DNA of 64,000 nt from Clostridium sp. K4410.MGS-306 (GTDB lineage: Bacteria; Cyanobacteriota; Vampirovibrionia; Gastranaerophilales; Gastranaerophilaceae): positions 124,001 through 188,000 of the forward strand of contig LARD01000005.1 of NCBI GenBank assembly GCA_000980375.1, written 5' to 3'. Within the stretch, counting starts at the first letter, position 1. Each line of letters opens with the position of its first letter. This document shows, one piece after another, positions 17,514 through 25,278 of this stretch. The notes under the pieces were generated by a model. That model did no database searches, was not told the DNA's origin, and was given only the letters and a program-made list of their open reading frames with translations. Position numbers and translations under genes: made by a program.

Positions 17514-18171
17514 CCAGACAACATATACACTCGGCAAGCTTCAAATGTACGATGAGTGCCCTCAAAAATACAAATTATGTTATATAGACAAAGTTCATAT
17601 TGTAGAGCCTATTTCTAAAACCCAAACCGGTACAGCCATTCACAATTTGATAAACTACTATCTAAAAGGTATGGATGTATCTAAAATGGTTGAAGCTTTG
17701 AACAGTAATGAAAAAAAACTGTGGCATAATTTCAAAAATAGCAATATTTCCAATTACAAATTTGTTGACAGTGAATATGCTTTTAACTTAAAAATAGATG
17801 AATACTGGCTATCAGGAAGAATTGACGCACTTTTTGAGTATGACGGCGATTATATTATCATAGATTGGAAAACGGGTGAAAAATTTACGCCTGACAATGT
17901 AAAATTCCAAACATCTTTTTATCTTTTATGTATGTACGAAATTTTAAAGTTAAAAGGACTGTTAAAAAAGCCTGAAGAGCTCTCACTTCATTATGTTGAT
18001 CTGGCTTCTGACAATGCAATCAGGATTGGTTTTGATGAGGATTTGTACTGGAATTATAAGACTCAAATATTAAATATAATCCGCAAAATTAACGAAAATA
18101 AAAACTTTTTCTGCAACAAAACGGATAATTGTAAAAAATGTAAATATTACAGGGCTTGCCCCTATTATTAG
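17500..18171 (+). CDS. PD-(D/E)XK nuclease with 4Fe-4S cysteines (RecB/AddB/Cas4-type)
   Basis: 223 residues. The RecB-type nuclease core is visible: GTAIHNL (motif I His), GRIDALFEYDGDYIIIDWKTG (metal Asp and D-W-K) and FQTSFYLL (the Q-xxx-Y motif). A first Cys (C20 in YDECPQKY) and a C-terminal C-x2-C-x5-C (CKKCKYYRAC) reproduce the Fe-S staple of AddB, Cas4 and Dna2 nucleases. The start overlaps the helicase gene by 14 bases and has its own AAAGG, so the two are co-translated and probably form a complex. No cas1 or cas2 is near, so it is not a CRISPR Cas4. Confidence 0.88.
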   Translation: MQTNNQTTYTLGKLQMYDECPQKYKLCYIDKVHIVEPISKTQTGTAIHNLINYYLKGMDVSKMVEALNSNEKKLWHNFKNSNISNYKFVDSEYAFNLKIDEYWLSGRIDALFEYDGDYIIIDWKTGEKFTPDNVKFQTSFYLLCMYEILKLKGLLKKPEELSLHYVDLASDNAIRIGFDEDLYWNYKTQILNIIRKINENKNFFCNKTDNCKKCKYYRACPYY

Positions 18172-18204
18172 GCAATAAATTATATTCAGCTGTTTTATAG
18201 TTTT

Positions 18205-18867
18205 ATGCTTATCAACAATTCTCAGCCATCGTTTAAATCCAGATGTGTAACGGTAAAAAATGCGCAGGACGTTTGTCGTGCGGTGCGCAACAATTTTCCG
18301 TATGTGGCATATTCCAAGGCAGCTAGAGAAGCTTCCGGTGATATATTAAAAAAAGAAAACATCTTTGATTATCTTGTTGAAAAGACAAAAATATTAAAAG
18401 AATATAGAGAAGACAGACAATATCTTAAAAATCCTTTGAAGTTCTATAAAGAAATTTTGTATTCTACTTTTACTGAAAAGCTGGCTGCATGTTATGAGCT
18501 TTCAGCTCTTGCCGAAATGATTTTGAGAATGAATGGGGTTAAAAAATGCACCAAGGCTTCACTTGTATCAAAATCAGGCAAAAGGATGAATCACTGTGTA
18601 ACTTATGTACAACTTTCACATAAGTATGACCCTAAAAAAGTTATAATCATAGACCCGTTTTTGCAAGAGGCTGATTTTCTGCCAAATATGCTTGTGAAAT
18701 ATAAAGGGCAATATAAGCATTGCTTAAACCCCATTCATCCAAAAGACACTATTTCTTTACATTTGAAACCGGAAAAACCTCTAACTGATGAAGAGATAAA
18801 TATTTTGAAAGAAAAGTATCCTCAATTAATCTTTAAAAAAGAATTATTCAAAGAGAAATCGCCTTAA
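18205..18867 (+). CDS. putative transglutaminase/papain-fold protein with N-terminal SFKS motif
   Basis: 220 residues, no family name recalled. A Cys-His-Asp arrangement is visible: C96 in AACYELSALAEMIL (at a helix start), H130 in RMNHCVTYVQL (on a strand) and D150 in VIIIDPFL. This order and spacing fit the transglutaminase-like superfamily. The N-terminus MLINNSQPSFKSR carries a short motif also seen at the N-termini of the 32855 and 60918 products. It lies 33 bases after the nuclease gene, so it may be third in that unit. Substrate unknown. Confidence 0.6.
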   Translation: MLINNSQPSFKSRCVTVKNAQDVCRAVRNNFPYVAYSKAAREASGDILKKENIFDYLVEKTKILKEYREDRQYLKNPLKFYKEILYSTFTEKLAACYELSALAEMILRMNGVKKCTKASLVSKSGKRMNHCVTYVQLSHKYDPKKVIIIDPFLQEADFLPNMLVKYKGQYKHCLNPIHPKDTISLHLKPEKPLTDEEINILKEKYPQLIFKKELFKEKSP

Positions 18868-18879
18868 ATATTTAAGGCG
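18860..18879. terminator. perfect 20-bp palindrome at gene end
   Basis: CGCCTTAAATATTTAAGGCG is a perfect palindrome that includes the stop codon of the gene at 18205. No T-tract follows on either strand, so it may be a weak terminator, an mRNA 3' stabiliser or a protein site between the two convergent genes. Confidence 0.4.
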
Positions 18880-18900
18880 CTCATTAATATTCTATTTATA

Positions 18901-19485
18901 TTAATCCAAATAGAACGCAGTAATTACTTTATGAGACTCTTCTGCATAATCAATTGCTTTGTGCAAAGTGTTTGACGTATGCGATAAGAAACAAATCAAC
19001 TGCTGACAATCGTCAATAATCTCTCTGTTACAAATACGGCTTGCGTCTGCAAGAGTCATCATTGCTCTGTCAGAGTGCTCAATTATGTTAGGTACTCCGA
19101 TGAGCTGGTCTTGTACGTCAGAAGGCTGCTGGCCGATTGTCTGGGGTAAAATTACTTTGAGCTTGTCGGGATTAGCTTTCATCGCACCCCTGATTGTCGC
19201 AGCATTTGTACCTGAAGAACCGCCCGATGTGATGATTGTGTTTCCTTGAGATGCAAGTGCAAAAGACAGAGTTTCTATAATCTGCTGGTGTGTAATAGGC
19301 AGATTTCTGCTTCCAATGATAGCAATACGTTTTGCAGACTGCTGGATTGTTGCCAATTCCATTGCAAGCTGGTCAACAGTGTTTGCAGCATCTTCGGATA
19401 CTTTGTCCAAATCATCAATAGGAACCATAATTGAAGATTGCTCTTGTGATGACTGTTCCTGATTTTCTTTATTTTCTTCTGACAT
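18901..19485 (-). CDS. SLOG / DprA-like Rossmann protein
   Basis: 194 residues. A Gln/Glu/Ser-rich N-terminus (about 1-55) is followed by a Rossmann-like core: RIAIIGSRNLPITHQQ (strand plus GSR loop), TIITSGGSSGTNAATIRGA (the phosphate-binding GGxxG) and KLKVILPQTI. This is the DprA/LOG (SLOG) pattern. Similar short proteins in cyanobacteria are annotated as recombination mediator DprA-like. It lacks the DprA C-terminal winged helix. SLOG proteins bind nucleotides or nucleotide signals. Its exact role is unknown. Confidence 0.7.
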   Translation of the reverse strand: MSEENKENQEQSSQEQSSIMVPIDDLDKVSEDAANTVDQLAMELATIQQSAKRIAIIGSRNLPITHQQIIETLSFALASQGNTIITSGGSSGTNAATIRGAMKANPDKLKVILPQTIGQQPSDVQDQLIGVPNIIEHSDRAMMTLADASRICNREIIDDCQQLICFLSHTSNTLHKAIDYAEESHKVITAFYLD

Positions 19486-19649
19486 TACCTTATCCTAATT
19501 AAATGTGTTAACTAAACTACAAGTGTTACATATAGTATTTTACTAATAAATGTTTTTTGATTATCATAATAATAGCATAAATTGTCAAAAATAAAAGTAT
19601 TTTTTAATAAAACACTTGCAAACATTAGTAAAAATCGGGAAGTTGGGGA

Positions 19650-22154
19650 ATGGAAGAGTTATTATCAACATTAAATGAACAGCAAAGAGAAGCTGTTGTA
19701 GAAAAAGAAGGAGCACTTCTTGTGCTTGCAGGTGCGGGCAGCGGAAAAACCAAAGTTTTGACAACTCGTATTGTAAACCTTGTTAAATCAGGAGTTAATC
19801 CATACAAAATTCTTGCCGTAACATTTACCAACAAAGCTGCAAAAGAAATGAGAGAACGTCTGTCAAAAATGATAGGCGAGGAAGTTGTAAAAAAAATGTG
19901 GGTTGGTACTTTTCACAATATCTGCGGAAGAATCCTGCGTTTTGATATAGAAAATTACAAGAGCCCTGACGGCAAAAAGTGGGATAATAACTATGTTATT
20001 TATGATGAATCAGATTCTAATACAATAATTAAAAATGCTATAAAAAAACTGAATCTTGATGAGAAAACATATGCTCCAAAACTGGTTAAAGCGGCAATAA
20101 GCAATGCAAAAAGCAAAATGCAAGACGCCTATACCTTTTCTACCAGAGCAAGAGATTACAGAACACAAAAAATATCAGAAATATACGAAGAATACGAAAA
20201 GCAGCTCCTTGCAAATAACGCAATAGACTTTGATGATATGCTTCTTTTGACAGTTAATCTTCTTTCAACAAATGAAGAAGTAAGAAACAAGTATCACGAA
20301 AGATTCTCTCATATACTGGTAGACGAGTTTCAAGATACGAACATAAGCCAGTATATGCTCATCAAACATCTTTATTCCAATAACAAAGCCGAAACAGAGC
20401 TAAAAAACAGAAGCCTTTGTGTGGTTGGTGATGTTGACCAGTCTATCTACAGCTGGCGTGGTGCAGATTACAAGATTATTCTCAATTTTCAGGCTGATTA
20501 CAGAAATTCAAAACTTATTAAACTCGAACAAAACTACCGTTCTGTTGCAACAATACTTGATGCAGCAAATGCAATAATAGTCAACAATACTGAACGTGTG
20601 AGCAAAAATCTGTATTCTACAAAAGGTCAGGGCGATAAAATTGATATTTATGAAGCTCAAGACGAAGCCGGAGAAGCCTACTTTATTGCAAATAAAATTA
20701 AGAATTATGCCCGCAATCTCAATGATTACGCTGTGTTATACCGTACAAATTCTCAATCACGTGCAATAGAAGAAGCTCTGATTTCGCAAGGTATCTCGTA
20801 TCGAATGGTCGGCGGTTTAAAATTCTATGACCGTAAAGAAGTTAAAGATATAATTGCCTATCTTAAATTGTTGTACAACAGGCATGATTCACAGAGCTTA
20901 AAAAGAATCATCAACGTGCCCAAGCGCTCAATCGGGGATACTACCGTAAAAAAACTGCAGGAAATTGCAAACGGCATGGATTATTCTCTTTATGAAGTTA
21001 TACAAAATATCGATGAATACGATGATTTGTCTGCGGGTGTAAAGTCTAAACTCAAGGCTTTTTGTGAACTTCTTGATAAACTTGATAAAAATAAAAACTC
21101 TCTTTCATTGCCTGAATTTATTGCTTTTGTAATAGAAGAAACAGGTTACCTTAGAGAGCTAAAACAGGAAGATACAGAAGAAGCTGAATCAAGGATAGAA
21201 AACCTTCAAGAGCTTGTAAATGTGGCTAGAGACTTTGCTCCTGATGAAGAAGATAATATACTCGGTGAATTTCTGGCTCAAGTTGCATTGGTAAGCGATT
21301 TGGATGAAACACCTGATGCAGACAATGCTGTTACTCTGATGACCTTGCACGCAGCTAAAGGTCTTGAGTTTGAAACAGTTTTTCTTGCAGGGCTTGAAGA
21401 AGGCATATTCCCGCACAGCCGTTCGTTAAACAGCAACACTGAAATGGAAGAAGAACGCCGCCTCATGTACGTTGGAGTTACACGTGCAAAACAAAAATTG
21501 TATATTTCATACGCCAAAAGAAGACAAATGTGGGGCGAAACAAGATACTATACTCCTAGTCGTTTTCTTGCAGAGATTCCGGAAAACCTTACAGAAAGAA
21601 ATATATCAGAAGATTCTTATCAATCTCAAAGAGCAGGAAGTACATTTAAACAGGCTGTTAATAAAATTAAAACAGATAGAAGCGGATATGTTGAAAAATC
21701 CACATCTTTTGGTAAAGGTTTTGTTGCTCCTCTACCAAACCAGAATACTCAAAGCATAAGTAAAGTTGTTAAGAAAAAACCCACTTATACACCAGCTCAA
21801 CCCTCAACACCAGCTCCAAAGCCTTCTAACAATTTTGTTCGTAAAGAGGCTTATATTGTTAAAAACGAACAAAATAAAGCCAAAGATGAAGAGCGTGTAA
21901 AAAAGCTGCTTGAGGATAACCCTATCAAACGTATGCTTGAGGAGAAAAAGGCTAAAGAGGCTGCTCTGGCGGCTGCAAACGAAAGTTCATCCCGCTCTTT
22001 TGAAAAGGGTGACAGAGTTTTTCACGAAAAATTTGGCATAGGCCATATTGATGAAATAAAAGAAATAGGCTCATCAAAAATGTACGTGATAGACTTTGGC
22101 AAGCAGGGAAAAAAAGCTGTTGATGCACTTTATGCCAATTTGAAAAAGTTTTAG
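19650..22154 (+). CDS. pcrA: ATP-dependent DNA helicase PcrA/UvrD
   Basis: 834 residues. All SF1A motifs are present: LAGAGSGKTKVL (I), AVTFTNKAAKEM (Ia), GTFHNICGRIL (Ib), LVDEFQDTN (II), VVGDVDQSIYSWRGA (III), LEQNYRS (IV), LMTLHAAKGLEFE (V) and RRLMYVGVTRAK (VI). A basic low-complexity linker (about 660-770) leads to a small C-terminal Tudor-like domain (GDRVFHEKFGIGHIDEI) that binds RNA polymerase in PcrA. It acts in repair and in removing stalled polymerase. It is a separate, canonical enzyme from the tandem helicase at 13683. Confidence 0.97.
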   Translation: MEELLSTLNEQQREAVVEKEGALLVLAGAGSGKTKVLTTRIVNLVKSGVNPYKILAVTFTNKAAKEMRERLSKMIGEEVVKKMWVGTFHNICGRILRFDIENYKSPDGKKWDNNYVIYDESDSNTIIKNAIKKLNLDEKTYAPKLVKAAISNAKSKMQDAYTFSTRARDYRTQKISEIYEEYEKQLLANNAIDFDDMLLLTVNLLSTNEEVRNKYHERFSHILVDEFQDTNISQYMLIKHLYSNNKAETELKNRSLCVVGDVDQSIYSWRGADYKIILNFQADYRNSKLIKLEQNYRSVATILDAANAIIVNNTERVSKNLYSTKGQGDKIDIYEAQDEAGEAYFIANKIKNYARNLNDYAVLYRTNSQSRAIEEALISQGISYRMVGGLKFYDRKEVKDIIAYLKLLYNRHDSQSLKRIINVPKRSIGDTTVKKLQEIANGMDYSLYEVIQNIDEYDDLSAGVKSKLKAFCELLDKLDKNKNSLSLPEFIAFVIEETGYLRELKQEDTEEAESRIENLQELVNVARDFAPDEEDNILGEFLAQVALVSDLDETPDADNAVTLMTLHAAKGLEFETVFLAGLEEGIFPHSRSLNSNTEMEEERRLMYVGVTRAKQKLYISYAKRRQMWGETRYYTPSRFLAEIPENLTERNISEDSYQSQRAGSTFKQAVNKIKTDRSGYVEKSTSFGKGFVAPLPNQNTQSISKVVKKKPTYTPAQPSTPAPKPSNNFVRKEAYIVKNEQNKAKDEERVKKLLEDNPIKRMLEEKKAKEAALAAANESSSRSFEKGDRVFHEKFGIGHIDEIKEIGSSKMYVIDFGKQGKKAVDALYANLKKF

Positions 22155-22159
22155 ATAAC

Positions 22160-22190
22160 AAAAAGCTCCTTTTTATAAGGAGCTTTTTGT
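22160..22190. terminator. bidirectional intrinsic terminator
   Basis: AAAAGCTCCTT / AAGGAGCTTTT, an 11-bp stem with a 5-base loop and T-tracts on both strands, lies between the convergent pcrA and NrtR-like genes. Confidence 0.9.
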
Positions 22191-22199
22191 TTCAATTTT

Positions 22200-22880
22200 T
22201 TATGAGAAGAAATGTCCTCTTTTGGAATCAAGTGTTATTTTGTCAAAAGAATACAATCTTGCAGGTCTTTTGGAGCCTGATTTAGTGTATTCATCAAGCT
22301 CTTTTAAAATAGCAAGTGACAAAAATTTCTTTCTAAAATTTCTCTTATCCAGCTTTTTCATCAAAATCATTTCGTAAGCTTTTTGCAATTCTGTTAAGGT
22401 AAATTTTTGCGGAAGCAATTGGAATGCAATGGGACAGAATTCCAAACGTTCTCTTGTTCTTTTTAAAGAGTATTCAATAATCTCTTTGTGGTCGAACGCA
22501 AGAGCCGGAAGGCTGTTTACAGAATGCCATTTTACTTCTGTAATTTCTGTGTTTTCTTCAAATGAAAGCACAATGTCATCGGAACGAATGAGTGCAAAGT
22601 AAGCACAGGTAATTACACGTGATGTAGGGTGACGAAGCGGATCACCAAAAGTGTATAACTGTTCCAGATAAATGTTTTGAACGTTTGTTTTTTCTTTTAA
22701 AATACGCAATGCCGCATCATCAAGCGTTTCTGATATTCTTACATAGCCGCCGGGAAGAGCCCATTTGCTTTTAAACGGTTCATGCGCACGTTTAACCAAC
22801 AATACTTTTAATTTATCATCTTTAATAGTGAAAATAACTACGTCGGTAGTGACTTCATGGGTTTTTGTCTCTTTAAACAT
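22200..22880 (-). CDS. NrtR-like Nudix-family transcriptional regulator
   Basis: 226 residues. The N-terminal Nudix-fold domain includes LPGGYVRISETLDDAALRIL and EQLYTFGDPLRHP with SRVITCAYFAL. The C-terminal part (about 155-226) is a winged helix (FTLTELQKAYEMIL, then FRKKFLS). This is the NrtR layout; NrtR represses NAD biosynthesis genes and senses ADP-ribose. The Nudix catalytic box is broken: the usual RExxEE reads RILKEK, so hydrolysis is unlikely. GAGG precedes the ATG by 5 bases. No NAD gene adjoins it; nadK lies elsewhere in the window. Confidence 0.82.
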   Translation of the reverse strand: MFKETKTHEVTTDVVIFTIKDDKLKVLLVKRAHEPFKSKWALPGGYVRISETLDDAALRILKEKTNVQNIYLEQLYTFGDPLRHPTSRVITCAYFALIRSDDIVLSFEENTEITEVKWHSVNSLPALAFDHKEIIEYSLKRTRERLEFCPIAFQLLPQKFTLTELQKAYEMILMKKLDKRNFRKKFLSLAILKELDEYTKSGSKRPARLYSFDKITLDSKRGHFFS

Positions 22881-22928
22881 ACATCCTCGGCTTGTTTTGA
22901 TACTTTTGTTTCTTATATTTTATTCCAA

Positions 22929-22980
22929 ACAAAAAGCATTTTGTAGTTTTTTATAAAAATTTACAAAATGCTTTTGTTTT
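22929..22980 (-). terminator. intrinsic terminator after the transglycosylase gene
   Basis: A long stem (arms 22929-22945 and 22962-22977, core ACAAAATGCTTTT) with T-rich flanks lies just downstream of the minus-strand lytic transglycosylase gene and upstream of the NrtR-like gene. Confidence 0.8.
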
Positions 22981-22994
22981 AATTTTCTTTTGGC

Positions 22995-23606
22995 TTAAAT
23001 TGCGCCTGATAGTGTTACAATCGGTAAATTCTCTAAAGAGTTTGCATTTGTTTTAAGTACATTGTTGTCTTTATCGATTGTTAGTGCTTTGTTTACCGCA
23101 TCTATTGTACCTTTGCGCTGATATTTTGTAATTGCCGGGTCAGGATTTGCCTTTTGTGCGTAATATTCGCTCATGATTCCTCTTACAAAACGTTTTGTCT
23201 CTGCAAAAGGCGGTACACCTTTGTATTTGCTGACATTGCCTGGTCCTGCGTTGTAAGCTGCAAGAGCCAGCTCTACAGAACCAAATTTCTGGTACATCAT
23301 TTTGTAGTACATTAATCCTCCGCGAATATTATCGCTCAGATAATACGGGTTGTATCCCAATCTTCTTGCGGTAGATGGCATCAACTGGAAAACACCTACT
23401 GCACCGAATGAGCTTCTTTTTTCATGTACAAAGCCCGATTCCATCTTTGCAATGCTCAAACCCAAAGCAGGATCTATGCCCATTTCCAAAGAGTGTTTTA
23501 CAATGTAATCTTTGACTGTGGCTTTTGAAGTTTCTGCTTGTGATTGATTTGGATTTAAAATGCAAAGAATGAATAGTAAGGTTAGTGTTAGTAACTTTCT
23601 AATCAA
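22995..23606 (-). CDS. lytic transglycosylase (SLT, GH23-type)
   Basis: 203 residues with a signal peptide (about 1-24). The SLT domain has the catalytic Glu at E56 (SIAKMESGF), then GAVGVFQLMPSTARRLGY and ELALAAYNAGPGNVSKY, the family signatures. It cleaves peptidoglycan between MurNAc and GlcNAc, forming anhydro ends. The start is TTG (23606), supported by GAGGA seven bases upstream. A long, pairing-rich leader precedes it. Confidence 0.95.
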   Translation of the reverse strand: MIRKLLTLTLLFILCILNPNQSQAETSKATVKDYIVKHSLEMGIDPALGLSIAKMESGFVHEKRSSFGAVGVFQLMPSTARRLGYNPYYLSDNIRGGLMYYKMMYQKFGSVELALAAYNAGPGNVSKYKGVPPFAETKRFVRGIMSEYYAQKANPDPAITKYQRKGTIDAVNKALTIDKDNNVLKTNANSLENLPIVTLSGAI

Positions 23607-23615
23607 ATGTTAATC

Positions 23616-23763
23616 CTCTGTTTTGTAACTTGAAACGGACGGCTGTTTTGCCTGACTCTTAATTTGTGTAATTTTTTTATGTCTTTTTACACAAACCCGG
23701 AGTCCCGTAAACGCGATTTTTTAGTCCGATTGCTTTGACGTTCACAACTGATTTCAAAAATCG
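23616..23763 (-). ncRNA. structured 5' leader of the transglycosylase gene, possible riboswitch
   Basis: On the minus strand several stems can form: CGATTTTT with AAAAATCG (23756-23763 and 23714-23721); CGGAC with GTCCG (23724-23728 and 23636-23640); and GACTC with GAGTC (23700-23704 and 23654-23658) enclosing a 9-bp hairpin TTTGTGTAA / TTACACAAA (23687-23695 and 23663-23671). The CGGAC arm lies inside the first stem and its partner outside, so they form either a pseudoknot or two exclusive states. That is the logic of a switch. It does not match the c-di-AMP (ydaO) core I remember, although that class often controls such hydrolases. Confidence 0.5.
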
Positions 23764-23943
23764 AGTTCTTTGTTATATTACTTCATAAAGATAAAAAGTC
23801 AAGCCCCTAGACCTTTTGCGCCCTTTTAACCCTTTTGTGGCTTGCTTTTTACAACAATTTTATTTTGCTTCAAAGTGTAAATTTTGTTAATTAGATGACC
23901 GAATATTCGTTTGTGTTAATATAGAAAGGGGGAAGATTTAAAT

Positions 23944-24882
23944 ATGCCAAGAAAAAAATGTATTGAAATTGTCCTTGATGTTGAAACAACAGGACTGGAT
24001 TATAAAAAAGAGAGAATTATAGAATTCGCTGCAGTAAGATTGGAAAACGGTGTTATTAAAGACAAATACGAAACTTTAATAAACCCTCAGCAGCATATTA
24101 GAAAATCCAGCATGGCAGTGCATGGTATTACTGAAGAAATGGTTGCTGACCAGCCTACAGAAGAAGAAGCAATGCCCGGCATATTTGAATTTATCGGCGA
24201 TTATCCGATTGTTGCCCACAATGCTATTTTTGATTATAACTTCTTAAACGAAGCTTCAAAACGCCTTTATGGCAAACCTATTGAAAATCAGAGAATAGAT
24301 TCTCAATTTTTATTTAAAGAAGTTTATCCGGAGTTTGAGTCTCACGGGCTTGAAAATCTGATGAACAAATTTGGTGTCGAATTTGATACAAGACACAGAG
24401 CAATGGCAGATACAATAGGCCTTGCGCAGGCTTATCCAAAGTTGAAAAAACTTTATGAAAAGAAATATGACTGGCAAATGAAGCAGATTGACAATATAGA
24501 ATATCTGTTTGAAAGATTTTTACGTATTCAGCAGGCTGTTCAAACAATGCAGTCTGAAATTCAAGACCTGAAATCAATTTTTAAACTCTATTTTGACGAA
24601 GGCGGGAAACCTGTTGAAGCAACAACAGGAGAAACTCTTGTGTACCAGTCAAAACAGTCTTATTCTTACGATTTTGTACAGATTAAAGACATCCTTGATG
24701 ATATAGGAGCACTGCCCAAAGCCGTGAAGCTTAATAACGGTTTTGTCGACAGGCTTGTTAATGGCAAAAGTCTGGATGAGGAGACAAGAGAAAAAATTAA
24801 AGCCGCAAGATGTGATTTCTCTGAAACAAGAAATATTCAGGTTGTAAAGCCGGATAAACACAATAATGAGTCTAATAAATAA
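23944..24882 (+). CDS. DEDDh 3'-5' exonuclease, DNA polymerase III epsilon-like
   Basis: 312 residues. The exonuclease core has LDVETTGLDY (first Asp and Glu), VAHNAIFDYNFL (Asp) and HRAMADTIGLAQ (His and Asp), the DEDDh set of DnaQ and PolC proofreading domains. A C-terminal extension of about 120 residues, mostly helical, ends with a region like helicase or nuclease accessory domains (LNNGFVDRLVNGKSLDEET). It is not a full PolC. It has its own terminator, so it is a single-gene unit. Role: proofreading or repair exonuclease. Confidence 0.85.
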   Translation: MPRKKCIEIVLDVETTGLDYKKERIIEFAAVRLENGVIKDKYETLINPQQHIRKSSMAVHGITEEMVADQPTEEEAMPGIFEFIGDYPIVAHNAIFDYNFLNEASKRLYGKPIENQRIDSQFLFKEVYPEFESHGLENLMNKFGVEFDTRHRAMADTIGLAQAYPKLKKLYEKKYDWQMKQIDNIEYLFERFLRIQQAVQTMQSEIQDLKSIFKLYFDEGGKPVEATTGETLVYQSKQSYSYDFVQIKDILDDIGALPKAVKLNNGFVDRLVNGKSLDEETREKIKAARCDFSETRNIQVVKPDKHNNESNK

Positions 24883-24885
24883 TAA

Positions 24886-24915
24886 AAAAGCCTGAACTTT
24901 TTGTTCAGGTCTTTT
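24886..24915 (+). terminator. intrinsic terminator of the exonuclease gene
   Basis: CCTGAAC / GTTCAGG with a TTTTT loop, followed by TCTTTT, just after the stop codon. Confidence 0.82.
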
Positions 24916-24981
24916 AAAATTAAGTCTAGTTGCCGATTCCTCTATAGTTCTCTTTATTTATTGCCAAATGATTTTTAATGA

Positions 24982-25170
24982 TTAAGCGATGAAGTTAGTA
25001 CCGAATCTTGTTGCGCCTAAGAAAACACATTCTTCAAGCATTGAGTCAAGGCTTCTGTAGATTTTTCTTGAAGGTTTTTTTTCTGCTTCTTCAATACCTG
25101 CTTTTGTATCATTATATTGTGCTGCGATTGCTAATGTGTAGTTTGCGAATGGGTTAGTTGCGTTAATCAT
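24982..25170 (-). CDS. small protein of unknown function, 62 aa
   Basis: A 62-residue product with a polar N-terminus (MINATNPFANYTLAIAAQYN) and no membrane segment. AGAGAGA precedes the ATG. The case for a real gene rests on its upstream region: ACTTTATATATATGTAAG 27 bases before the start, a GTATATAC palindrome and a 10-bp-period direct repeat, all shared with other loci in this window. No family is recognised. Confidence 0.55.
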   Translation of the reverse strand: MINATNPFANYTLAIAAQYNDTKAGIEEAEKKPSRKIYRSLDSMLEECVFLGATRFGTNFIA

Positions 25171-25196
25171 TTCTCTCTGGCCTCTGTTGTTTTTCT

Positions 25197-25214
25197 CTTA
25201 CATATATATAAAGT
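25197..25214 (-). promoter_or_regulatory. ACTTTATATATATGTAAG promoter-like box
   Basis: On the minus strand this 18-mer is identical to the one at 43960-43977 (plus) and closely similar to those at 53304 and 54116. It lies 27 bases before the 62-residue gene, and is probably a -10 region plus transcription start. Confidence 0.6.
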
Positions 25215-25254
25215 AAAATAGTATATAAAAATTGCTTATTTTGTATATACTTTG

Positions 25255-25272
25255 CTTAATAATTCTTAATAT
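25255..25272. promoter_or_regulatory. TTAATA direct repeat, 10-bp period
   Basis: CTTAATAATTCTTAATAT is two TTAAT units ten bases apart, next to a GTATATAC palindrome (25243-25250). Same layout as at 13609, 43839 and 53236. Confidence 0.4.
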
Positions 25273-25278
25273 ATATGC

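Noticed and set aside
17500..18171. CRISPR-associated Cas4
   Set aside because: Motifs fit Cas4-like nucleases, but there is no cas1, cas2 or repeat array in the window; pairing with the helicase is the better explanation.
23616..23763. Identification as a c-di-AMP (ydaO) riboswitch
   Set aside because: The context fits, but the conserved GGGGUGAAUC-type and CAGCUAAC-type core words are not present.
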